Notes under the pieces: generated by a model | Told to the model about the DNA's origin: nothing | Databases searched by the model: none | The model's input: the letters and a program-made list of their open reading frames with translations, nothing else | DNA from: a virus | Direction: 5' to 3' (one strand) | DNA: 47,958 nt | Virus record (IMG/VR): IMGVR_UViG_3300031787_000197 | Span: 1 to 47,958 of that record | Part shown: positions 30,240 to 38,920 of the stretch, piece by piece | Numbering within the stretch: the stretch's first letter is position 1 | Layout: each line of letters opens with the position of its first letter | Translations under genes and position numbers: made by a program

Positions 30240-32548
30240 TGAAGAAGTGGTTAGACAAATATGAAATTCCTGAAGCCCAAAATGGTATAGAAGGTACGAT
30301 GGGTGGATTGACAGATAAAGGATTTAATTATTCTCCTGCATGGGGAGGAGCTTGGAGAGATGGTGGTATTTTACAACCCCCTATGGCTGGTGCTAATCAA
30401 ACCCTTCCTATGTATGCAATGGGTGGAAACATTCCTGGTGCTGTAGGATTCACGTACGCACGCACGCAAGGAATTCCTTCTGAAGGTCCTTATGGAAAGA
30501 AAACAGTTCCTAGTGCTCAGAATGGAGCATCTATTCCAGTTATAGAAGATGTTGGTGATTTTAAAGATGGTGTATGGGTTCCTAACTGGAAAGCTATGGC
30601 AGCACAAGCTAAAAAGCTTGGAGCTAAAAAGGTGAAAACAAAAAGTGGAAGTGTTATTTATTTTAATGATAATTGGGAGGTAACAGGTGCTAACGATAAT
30701 CCAAAAGCACAGAATGGACAGGAGATGAGATTCTACCAAGAAGGACTAGATTGGACTCCTAAGAACATAAGTGAGTATGGGTCAGAAATTCACAAAGCCC
30801 AAGTGGGAGATGATATACCTTGGTATATGAGAAAGTCTTCTGACATCTCTCAAAGAGGTAATCAAAAATTAAAAACCGAAATAGCTACACAAAAAACAAA
30901 AGAAAAGAAAGCACAGGAAGCAAGAACAAGAACAACAATAGGTGCTGATACAAGAACAGCTAAACAGAAAGAGAAAGATAGACAAGCTTATGAAGATAGA
31001 GTGAAATATGAAGAGGAAGTTTTAGGTAGAGATTTTACTATGCCTACATCTTTGCAAGAAAGAAACAGAGAGCAGTCAGAAAGAATCATTCACAATCTTG
31101 TAGATGTTCCCTTAACGCTCATGCCAGTTGGTGAACTTGCATATTTAGGAGGTAAGGGAATAGTTAACGTTGCTCCAAAAGTGGGTGAATATCTTACAAC
31201 ACAAACTCCTTTAAGAAATGCATATAAATATAATCCTTGGGCATTTAAACCTAATCCTGAATCTTTATATAGAGGAATTGGAGAAGCAGGATATAGAGAT
31301 GCTATAGAAAGTGGTTTAATTAGACCTAATCCAAAAGGCAAATATCAAGATTTATACACCAGTCCTTCATTTGAATTTGCTGAAACTTATGGTGGATATG
31401 GTAAAGGAAAACAACATATGGTTGAATTACCAAAAATATTAGAAAAAAATGCAAAAGATATTCAATTTGATGGATCTGAAGTAATATTTGACAAACCTAT
31501 TCCTATTGATAATGCTAAATTCTATAAACAAGATTGGCTAAGAGGATATAAAGAAGTTCCTAAACCTAAATCAGAGGCTTTGCCTCCTCCTCAACAAAAC
31601 AACTTTGGATCTATTTATACATTAAATCCAATCACTGCTCTTGGCGATCTTGGGGATTATCAATACTATAGAAAAATAGGAAGCGGAGGTGGAATAAAGG
31701 ATTTAATAGAAAGTGGTGCTATAAGAAGTGGAGGTGGTTATGATGCTCCTTATTTTAGCCCTGAAACAACTTGGGAAGGGTATCGTGGAACTTTTGCTGT
31801 TGGTGTAAATCCAAAACAAGTAGAGGGATTAGAAATGCTTAATAAAAATAAAGCTGGTTTACAAAGAGGATATAAGTCTTCTCTTAATGAAATACCTTTA
31901 TCTGAAGGAGCTACAGGTGTATTTAGAAGATTTCCGTTCTCTTCAGCATATACCGAAATACCTATAATATCAGTGTTAGACCCTTCTAAAAGATCATTAA
32001 GAGAAAAGATATTATTAAATCCAACATTAGCAAATATTCAACATGGTTCAGAGGAAGCGTTGAGGTATGGAATAAAAGCATCTGGAGCCCAGTATGTAGG
32101 AAATGAACTATATGGAACAAAAGAAAATCCTACTCCTCTTGGAACTCCTCTTTTATTACCAGCTATATCGTATTTGAAAAAAGATGTTGGTAAATTATTA
32201 TCAAATAAACCTGAACAAAAGAAAAAAGGTGGTGTAGTGAAAGATAATGATGGGTATTGGAATCCTGATAATTGGGGAAAGGTGGTGGAAATAGATTCTC
32301 CAGATATAACGATGAAGAATGTAGAATATGGTCCTCTTTTAGGAATCTCAGATGAAGGAGATGTTCAATACATGGAACCAGGAAAAGATTATAAATTCAA
32401 GGGTAAGAAGGTGAAAGAATATCCTGTAGCTAAAAATGGTGTTAATCAACAGGATGAAAAGACTGTTCAACATTTAGATCAATTACTTAACTTTACTAAC
32501 TATAATAAACCTAAAGCCAAGAATGGTTGGCTTGATAAATACAATTGA
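30239..32548 (+). CDS. large virion protein with tandem ART-like domains (769 aa)
   Basis: The first 200 residues are Gly/Pro-rich with repeated AQNG-type motifs (PEAQNG, PSAQNG, PKAQNG) and a WLDKY at residues 4-8. A Lys/Glu helix (residues 210-265) comes next. Two related domains follow: residues 342-440 (LYRGIGEAGYRDAIESGLIR, then LYTSPSFEFAETYGG) and 474-590 (YYRKIGSGGGIKDLIESGAI, then PYFSPETTWEGYRG). Both share R-x-IG, DxIESGxIR and Y-[TF]-S-P, a pattern that recalls ADP-ribosyltransferases. The C-terminus has the crAss-typical YWNPDNWGKVVEIDSP block and ends PKAKNGWLDKYN. It is probably a virion cargo or structural protein. Enzymatic activity is a hypothesis. Confidence 0.55.
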   Translation: MKKWLDKYEIPEAQNGIEGTMGGLTDKGFNYSPAWGGAWRDGGILQPPMAGANQTLPMYAMGGNIPGAVGFTYARTQGIPSEGPYGKKTVPSAQNGASIPVIEDVGDFKDGVWVPNWKAMAAQAKKLGAKKVKTKSGSVIYFNDNWEVTGANDNPKAQNGQEMRFYQEGLDWTPKNISEYGSEIHKAQVGDDIPWYMRKSSDISQRGNQKLKTEIATQKTKEKKAQEARTRTTIGADTRTAKQKEKDRQAYEDRVKYEEEVLGRDFTMPTSLQERNREQSERIIHNLVDVPLTLMPVGELAYLGGKGIVNVAPKVGEYLTTQTPLRNAYKYNPWAFKPNPESLYRGIGEAGYRDAIESGLIRPNPKGKYQDLYTSPSFEFAETYGGYGKGKQHMVELPKILEKNAKDIQFDGSEVIFDKPIPIDNAKFYKQDWLRGYKEVPKPKSEALPPPQQNNFGSIYTLNPITALGDLGDYQYYRKIGSGGGIKDLIESGAIRSGGGYDAPYFSPETTWEGYRGTFAVGVNPKQVEGLEMLNKNKAGLQRGYKSSLNEIPLSEGATGVFRRFPFSSAYTEIPIISVLDPSKRSLREKILLNPTLANIQHGSEEALRYGIKASGAQYVGNELYGTKENPTPLGTPLLLPAISYLKKDVGKLLSNKPEQKKKGGVVKDNDGYWNPDNWGKVVEIDSPDITMKNVEYGPLLGISDEGDVQYMEPGKDYKFKGKKVKEYPVAKNGVNQQDEKTVQHLDQLLNFTNYNKPKAKNGWLDKYN

Positions 32549-32549
32549 T

Positions 32550-35500
32550 ATGAAAGCAAAGTTTCTCAAAATCGCTGGTGTTAAGAACGAATCTGAGTTC
32601 TACAAGAAATACCCTACAGAAGCAGCATTTTTTAAAGCTCATCCTGAAGCTAAAAAAGAAGTTAAAAAAGCTCAGACAGGAGATCAAGTTGTAGATCCTG
32701 AATTAATGCAGGAATGGAATAACTATGTACAATGGTTAGGTCCTATGAAAGGTAAACCAGAATTAGACAAAGACAGTGTAGGTTTGAAGAAATTAGAAGA
32801 ATATCGTAAGTTAAATCCTAAAACCAGATTAGGAAAAGAAGCAATACCTTCTATACAGAATACATTACAAGACTATCGTAATTGGGTGATTGAAGGTCAT
32901 AAAACAGGTGTTCGTCCTGTTAAATTTAATTTTCCAGTAAATGAAGATTATTCTAATTTTATGCCTTTTATATATCAATATGAACAACAAGGTAGAAAAT
33001 GGGGAGATGGTTATCCAGGACAATATACAACGTCTGTAATGTTTCCTTCAGAATATCTGAATGAAAAAAGACAAGGTTTTGCTGTAAATAAAAGTAAATT
33101 TCAAACAGGAGGTAATATTGGTGAATTTGTTGGTGGTGATGTAACAGATTTCCAACCAATAAACTTTCAAGAAGTTCGTGATCAACAAGACCTGATACTT
33201 ACAGGGATGACTGATGAGATGAGAAAAGAAGAAGCTTATAAGCAACAAATGTTACAGGCAGAAAAACAACAGGCTGCAAAAGATTCAAAAAATATGTTAG
33301 GAAATCTATTAGGAAACATTATGGGAGGTGGTGGCTCTGGGGTAACTTCTGGAGGAGCAACAGCTGAGGATGTTTCACAACTTGCAGAATTATCAGGTAA
33401 AAAAGGTGCAAAGATTAAAAAAGGTAAAGGTGGACTTCAACAATTTGCTGGAAATATGGGTGGTCCAATGGGAATAGCTGATGCTGCACAAAACATTATT
33501 CGAGGAATACAAATGCTTAAAGAGCAAAAAGAAGCTCTTAGCGCAGCCAGACAAGCAACAGCTGTTAGTGATGTAGCTCTACAAGCTGCTTCAACAAGAC
33601 CAGAAATTGCAGCAAGAAGATACACTCGTCCAGAAGATAACATGGTTACTCCTGGTCAAGCATTCATGTCTTATGGTACAGGTACAAACTTTCTGCAAGC
33701 TGAAGATGGTGCCATGATTGGTGGTAATCCTACAGAGATTCAAAACATGTACAATCCTGGCACTCTTTATTCAGACTTAGGATTTGAACCTCTTCAAGAT
33801 AGTGATAGAGTGAAACAGTATAAAAGAGGTGGCTATCTTCCTATGGCTCAAGGAGGATTTAATTTAAAAAGCTTTGCTAATAAAGGAGGGTTTGATGTAG
33901 CTGGACAATTTACAAATATTGTTCCAGGTGTGGGGCAAGATGCTGGATCTAGTATAGGTCAAGGTGTTGGTGAAGTAGTGGGATCACTAATTGGTATACC
34001 AGGAATGGGTAATGTTGGAGAATTAATTGGAGGGTTAGTTGATAGAAGTGCTGAAAAGATGGAGAAAGAACAAAAGAAACAACAGAAAAATCTCAGTAAA
34101 ATATCCACGCAACAAGGAGCAAGAGCTATACAAGGTCAATATTCTGGATTTGTTAGAAACGGAGGAGATGTTCCTATGGGAGAACATGGATGGGTGAGTC
34201 ATGATTGGCAGCCACAGGTGATTACAAAGTTTGGAGAATACGATGTAAAAGATTTGTTGAAACCTCCTGCTGATGCAGATATGTTGAGAACTGGTGGAAA
34301 CCTTCGTCAGAATTATGTAGATCCAGAAGAACAAATGGCTTTTGGCGGTGAAATGAAAACTCATTGGGGAGGATATGCAGAACCTATTTCTCAAAATCCT
34401 TACTTACCAGGAACAGGAGAAACAGTTATGTTCAGAGGACAATCACATGATGAAAGTGATGGTAAAGGAAGAACAGGTATTGGTGTTTCTTACGGTCCTA
34501 CAGGAAATGATACTTACACAGATTATGCAGAATATGGCACAAAGGCTGCTGAGAATAAAGTGGATGTTGAAGTGGAAAGAGGTGAACCAGCAACAGAAAG
34601 TGGTGATGGAAGTATGGTTGTGTATGGTAATTTAATGGTACCTAAACAATCTATTTCTGAAATAGGTGATCCTTCTCTATCTCACAACAAACCTATTAAA
34701 TTCAAAAACCTTGTGAAGAAATATTCAGAGCAGGAAGAAAAAGCTAATAAGAAAATAGAAAAAGCAACAAGTGCATTAGATAACATAACTCCTGTCACTT
34801 CTTTAGATAAATTAGCACTTAACACTCAGAATGTTATAATTGATGCTGAAAATGAAAAACTAAAACGATTGGCACAATACAAAATAAATGCTGCAGCTCT
34901 TCAACAGGCAATAAACAAAACAGCTGAAGAAATGGGAGTTGATGCAGATGCTCTTGCTAAGGGTAAGATAAAGACAGCTAAAGCAGATGATATGGCAAGA
35001 AATGGTAAGGAAATAGAAAGTGCACAGAAAGGTAAAAAACAAAAAAAGCAAAAAGAATTATCACTATCAGAAGTGTTAAAGAAAAGTAGAGAGATTGAAA
35101 ATGCACCTACGCCTATTAACCTCACCTCACCTTCTGGGTTTAGAGAAAGTATAGATTTTTCAGAAGCTGATGATTTTGGACCTAGTGAATATTTTGAAAT
35201 AAAAGGTGTTGGACCAGGTGGGAAAAGAATGCCTGGCTCACAAACTTTACCTACAAAAATAAAACAAAAAGAACCTCCAGATAAAAAAGAGACTACTTAC
35301 GACTATGCGAAAGCTCTGTCTTCTCAATTGACACCTATTTTGAATAGACCTCTTCAAGAACAATTAAATGCTTTACAGTTTCTTGGAGAGTTTACAGCAT
35401 TGGGAAACAACCAGTTACAATCTGTACAGGCACAAACATTCCAACCGTTGTTAGCAACACCAATGTCTGACGTAAGTTTCCAAAATCGGCTGAATGAAAA

Positions 35501-36047
35501 TCAGGCAACCTTTAATGCTTTACAAAGAATATTAGGATATAACCCAGCAGCACTTTCTCAACTTGCTGGTCAGAAATATGCAGCAAACAGTGAAGTGTTG
35601 GCTGATCAGTTCAGAATGAATCAGCAGATGGAGAATGAGGTGATTAACAAGAATAGAGAATTATTGAATGATGCTCAGTTGAAAAACCTTGCAATTTTGG
35701 ATCAGCAGTACACAAGACAAGAACAAGCTAGATCAAACACAAAAGCTACATTCCAGGAAGCAATGAACTCTATTGCTAGCAAAACTCTTCAGAACAAGCT
35801 TGAGAACAGGACACTTGCTACATATTCAAACCTCTTCCCACAATACGGATTCACTCCAGATATGATGGCTAGAAATAGAGGATTGACACTCTTTGATTTT
35901 CCTGAAAAACCTGGCTACAAAAAGGTGGTTGATGAAAATAGTGGAAATGTAAAATATGAGAAACAAAAAACCACTGATGCTAAAAATGGTGGAAAAACTA
36001 AAAAACATTCTACAAACGCATCAATCCTGAAAATGTATAAAGGTTAA
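32550..36047 (+). CDS. large glycine-rich cargo/tape-measure-like protein (1165 aa)
   Basis: I start at the ATG at 32550 (MKAKFLKIAGVKNESEFYKK), directly after the stop of the previous gene, not at an in-frame ATG at 32523 inside it. The N-terminus has a KKAQTGDQ motif (residues 40-46). Around residues 447-499 lies a hydrophobic Gly-rich stretch (FTNIVPGVGQDAGSSIGQGV; VVGSLIGIPGMGNVGELIGG) with GxxxG spacing. Then come GETVMFRGQSHDESDGK and VDVEVERGEPATES, as in other Bacteroidota phage large proteins. A long coiled-coil region and a Gln-rich C-terminal half follow, ending DAKNGGKTKKHSTNASILK. Such proteins are carried in the virion and are injected or line the tail in crAss-like phages. That role is inference. 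Confidence 0.6.
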   Translation: MKAKFLKIAGVKNESEFYKKYPTEAAFFKAHPEAKKEVKKAQTGDQVVDPELMQEWNNYVQWLGPMKGKPELDKDSVGLKKLEEYRKLNPKTRLGKEAIPSIQNTLQDYRNWVIEGHKTGVRPVKFNFPVNEDYSNFMPFIYQYEQQGRKWGDGYPGQYTTSVMFPSEYLNEKRQGFAVNKSKFQTGGNIGEFVGGDVTDFQPINFQEVRDQQDLILTGMTDEMRKEEAYKQQMLQAEKQQAAKDSKNMLGNLLGNIMGGGGSGVTSGGATAEDVSQLAELSGKKGAKIKKGKGGLQQFAGNMGGPMGIADAAQNIIRGIQMLKEQKEALSAARQATAVSDVALQAASTRPEIAARRYTRPEDNMVTPGQAFMSYGTGTNFLQAEDGAMIGGNPTEIQNMYNPGTLYSDLGFEPLQDSDRVKQYKRGGYLPMAQGGFNLKSFANKGGFDVAGQFTNIVPGVGQDAGSSIGQGVGEVVGSLIGIPGMGNVGELIGGLVDRSAEKMEKEQKKQQKNLSKISTQQGARAIQGQYSGFVRNGGDVPMGEHGWVSHDWQPQVITKFGEYDVKDLLKPPADADMLRTGGNLRQNYVDPEEQMAFGGEMKTHWGGYAEPISQNPYLPGTGETVMFRGQSHDESDGKGRTGIGVSYGPTGNDTYTDYAEYGTKAAENKVDVEVERGEPATESGDGSMVVYGNLMVPKQSISEIGDPSLSHNKPIKFKNLVKKYSEQEEKANKKIEKATSALDNITPVTSLDKLALNTQNVIIDAENEKLKRLAQYKINAAALQQAINKTAEEMGVDADALAKGKIKTAKADDMARNGKEIESAQKGKKQKKQKELSLSEVLKKSREIENAPTPINLTSPSGFRESIDFSEADDFGPSEYFEIKGVGPGGKRMPGSQTLPTKIKQKEPPDKKETTYDYAKALSSQLTPILNRPLQEQLNALQFLGEFTALGNNQLQSVQAQTFQPLLATPMSDVSFQNRLNENQATFNALQRILGYNPAALSQLAGQKYAANSEVLADQFRMNQQMENEVINKNRELLNDAQLKNLAILDQQYTRQEQARSNTKATFQEAMNSIASKTLQNKLENRTLATYSNLFPQYGFTPDMMARNRGLTLFDFPEKPGYKKVVDENSGNVKYEKQKTTDAKNGGKTKKHSTNASILKMYKG

Positions 36048-36066
36048 CCTTATTGGTTATAGTGAA

Positions 36067-36096
36067 TTACCAAAATCTGTTACAATTGTTTGGTAA
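36067..36096. repeat. inverted repeat overlapping promoter
   Basis: TTACCAAA (36067-36074) and TTTGGTAA (36089-36096) are exact 8-bp reverse complements with a 14-bp spacer. The right arm covers the -33 element of the promoter at 36089-36119. It could be an operator that hides the promoter, or a weak terminator of the preceding gene (no T-run). Confidence 0.55.
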
Positions 36097-36119
36097 TATA
36101 ATATTTTAAATTAAATTTG
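36089..36119 (+). promoter_or_regulatory. near-perfect Bacteroidota promoter for cargo genes
   Basis: TTTG (36089-36092), 19 bp, TAAATTTG (36112-36119): both elements match the Bacteroidota -33/-7 consensus exactly. It lies 14 bp upstream of the ATG at 36134 and begins the last transcription unit in the window. It overlaps an inverted repeat. Confidence 0.75.
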
Positions 36120-36133
36120 CTAATTCCCTTATT

Positions 36134-38920
36134 ATGGCTTCGTTTACAGACATTATACCTAAGTTTAACCCATACGTACAACAATTGCCCGTTGAGGCAA
36201 TGGTTAAGGTGGGTATGGCCAAACAACAGGCTTATGAACAGAACGTTACAAAAATCCAGTCTGAAATAGATAATATTGCAGGGTTGGATGTAATAAGAGA
36301 CGTTGATAAAAACTATCTACAATCCAAACTCAATGAACTAGGGAACAATTTAACAAAATTTGCAGCAGCAGATTTCTCTAATTTCCAGCTTACAAATGCT
36401 GTGGGAGGAATGACAAAACAGATTGTAAAAGATCCTACAATTAAAAATGCTGTAAATTCAACTGCTTGGTATAGAGAACAAAGAAAAAAGATACAAAAAG
36501 ATATAGATGAAGGTAAGTCAAGCCCTGATAATATATACAATTTTGATAAAAAAGCTAACGCTTGGATGTCATCTACTAATCTTGGTGAATCGTTTAGTGC
36601 TAATTATACGCCCTATTTTGATATATGGAAATTTGCAAAAGAAACATTTGATGCAGTAAAGCCAGACGAATATTCATTTGACCAAATTTATCAACTTGGT
36701 GCAGATGGTAAACCTTTAAAGGATAAACAAGGTAATCTTATATATTCAACAACCATGACAAGGTTGGAAAAAGAGGGAAGGTTTCCTAAAAAGGTTCAGG
36801 AAACAATAGCTCAAATATTTTCTGATCCTAGAGTAAGTAGGCAGTTGAATATAACAGGTGAATATAATTATAGAAATTATGATGAGAATGCGCTCACACA
36901 AAAAATAAACAATCAACGAGATAACATCAAAAATGATTACTTAGAAAAAATAGCAGATTTATATAGTAGAAAAACACACGGTGAAGATGTTCAGAATCAA
37001 ATTGATTTTTATGAGGAAAAACTTGAAACTATAGACATAAACTATAATACACTTCTAGAAACTGTACAAAATAACCCTGATGCTATAAGAGGACAATTGT
37101 ATAAAGAAGATGTTAATAATAGGTATGTGACGATGTTCGGACAAATTAAGAACAAAGAACAAGTGTTAGCAAACCCTGCTTGGCAAGCTCAGTTTGATAT
37201 GCAAAAAGAAGCAAATGATCAAAGTAGATGGGCTCAAACAGAGGCTAGACAAAGAAGGGAGTTTAATCGAACAATGGATTATAACTATGACAAATTAAGA
37301 CAAGATAGAGACATAGCAATATTAAACATTCAATCTAAACGTGGTGTAGGAGCAGGAGTGACAAGAGATGATTTTGAACAAGGTAGTCAGTTTTCTGATA
37401 TTGATGTAATTAGAATTGCAGAAAAAAACTATGACGATGCTGCTAATAATTTTGCAATGGGATCAGCAGATTTCATATGGGACAACTCTGGGTTTGGAGA
37501 TATTCCTGCAAATCAAAAAAGACTAAACAGTTTAATTGCTAGTGGAGATAAACCAGAAGTAGCTAAGTATAAAATCATTAAAGAGATAGCAGATAGAAGA
37601 AAAGAAAACGTTGAGGATTTTATGGCTACATATGTAAATAAATCTGTAAAAACATACAATAGTATGTCTGCTGAACAGAAGAAAAAAAATCCAGCTCTTG
37701 AGGATAGATATAATCAATTTAAAACATTAGAAAAAGAATGGAAAACACAACAAACTATTAAAAAGCAGATAGACGAGCAAGTATCATATGTTTACGGAAA
37801 CCAATATACAAAAGATAATTTTACAAAAGGTTTAAAAGAAGAATCAATCACATATAATGGAAAGAAATGGACTCTGACAAAAGATGATCAATATGACTTA
37901 GCATTATATTTACATGGAAATATTTCAGTATTGGGCGAACTTGGTGGTGTTGATGAAGAAGTTAGAAGAGTAGGAAAGGCAGCAAAAGCCAGACTTGATT
38001 CTAGAGGAAAAGGAGAATTGGCAGATGGGATGGTATATGAAAACTTAAGAAGAAGAGCTTACTCTGGAGGACCTATTACAGGCGCAGTTGATTTATTGAG
38101 TGACTTTGGTGGAATAAGAAAAGTTTACAGAGATATTAAATATTCAGGAGATACAAAAGATCCTTTCAAAACAGCCACTGGTATTTATGATAAAATCAGT
38201 GATCCTAATTTTGCTAAAATGTTGAAAGCTAAGTCCGAAGTTATACAAAAAGCTTACAATATGAGACCAAATCTAAAGGCTCCAGTATTTAGTGGAGATG
38301 CTGAAACAGATAGAAACTTATTGTATAATATTAAAAGATTTGCTGGTGAATATAGTAAAAAATCAGGAGGTAGAATAAATGTTTCTGGTGACTTTGAAGA
38401 ATTCCAAAAAGCTCTTGCCAATATTGATGATCCTAGTAAAATAACACTCAGTGCTCAACCTACAATAAATGCAAATGGAGAGATTGTTGTTGAAGTAGTT
38501 GCTTACAACAACACTGATTTAAGTAGACAGGGGGGTATGACAGTGCAACCAGACGAGGCTCTTAAGTTAGGAATTGATATTAATACATTGTATGAATCGA
38601 GACAAACATCATCTCTTAGAAACTTTATTAATTATAATAAAGGAAAAAGTTCAGCAGGTGATCCTGGGGAAACATCTACATACATACAAGGGGATGCATA
38701 TTTTGATGAGCTTGATTTTAGAGGATTGAAAGGTAGTGGAATTAGTGCAAAAGGAAATGTAATATACTCTAATGGTAAATATTATCCATACTTATATGTA
38801 ACTGATGGAAAATCTAGACAAGTTAGACAACTTCCAGGAAATTCAAATTTAGGAGCAGCAACACAAGCACTTCTTGAAATTAACCCAACTTTTGCAAGTA
38901 TTATATTAAACGGACAATAA
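36134..38920 (+). CDS. crAss-like cargo-type virion protein (928 aa)
   Basis: A helical, Asn/Gln/Lys-rich protein: MASFTDIIPKFNPYVQQLPV at the start, then QQAYEQNVTKIQSEIDNIAG and VDKNYLQSKLNELGNNLTKF. The protein continues with long helical segments (RWAQTEARQRREFNRTMDYN; LRQDRDIAILNIQSKRGVG) and a more beta-like C-terminus (GDFEEFQKALANIDDPSKIT; GKYYPYLYVTDGKSRQVRQL). The N-terminal start is of the kind I associate with cargo proteins of crAss-like virions that are packaged inside the head or tail. It has a perfect own promoter and overlaps the giant ORF by one base, so both are expressed together and may be ejected together. The function is not shown by motif. Confidence 0.6.
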   Translation: MASFTDIIPKFNPYVQQLPVEAMVKVGMAKQQAYEQNVTKIQSEIDNIAGLDVIRDVDKNYLQSKLNELGNNLTKFAAADFSNFQLTNAVGGMTKQIVKDPTIKNAVNSTAWYREQRKKIQKDIDEGKSSPDNIYNFDKKANAWMSSTNLGESFSANYTPYFDIWKFAKETFDAVKPDEYSFDQIYQLGADGKPLKDKQGNLIYSTTMTRLEKEGRFPKKVQETIAQIFSDPRVSRQLNITGEYNYRNYDENALTQKINNQRDNIKNDYLEKIADLYSRKTHGEDVQNQIDFYEEKLETIDINYNTLLETVQNNPDAIRGQLYKEDVNNRYVTMFGQIKNKEQVLANPAWQAQFDMQKEANDQSRWAQTEARQRREFNRTMDYNYDKLRQDRDIAILNIQSKRGVGAGVTRDDFEQGSQFSDIDVIRIAEKNYDDAANNFAMGSADFIWDNSGFGDIPANQKRLNSLIASGDKPEVAKYKIIKEIADRRKENVEDFMATYVNKSVKTYNSMSAEQKKKNPALEDRYNQFKTLEKEWKTQQTIKKQIDEQVSYVYGNQYTKDNFTKGLKEESITYNGKKWTLTKDDQYDLALYLHGNISVLGELGGVDEEVRRVGKAAKARLDSRGKGELADGMVYENLRRRAYSGGPITGAVDLLSDFGGIRKVYRDIKYSGDTKDPFKTATGIYDKISDPNFAKMLKAKSEVIQKAYNMRPNLKAPVFSGDAETDRNLLYNIKRFAGEYSKKSGGRINVSGDFEEFQKALANIDDPSKITLSAQPTINANGEIVVEVVAYNNTDLSRQGGMTVQPDEALKLGIDINTLYESRQTSSLRNFINYNKGKSSAGDPGETSTYIQGDAYFDELDFRGLKGSGISAKGNVIYSNGKYYPYLYVTDGKSRQVRQLPGNSNLGAATQALLEINPTFASIILNGQ

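Noticed and set aside
34375-34635. Plus-strand ORF of 86 aa within the 1165-aa gene
   Set aside because: Shifted-frame shadow, Met/Gln/Val-rich, with no independent start context.
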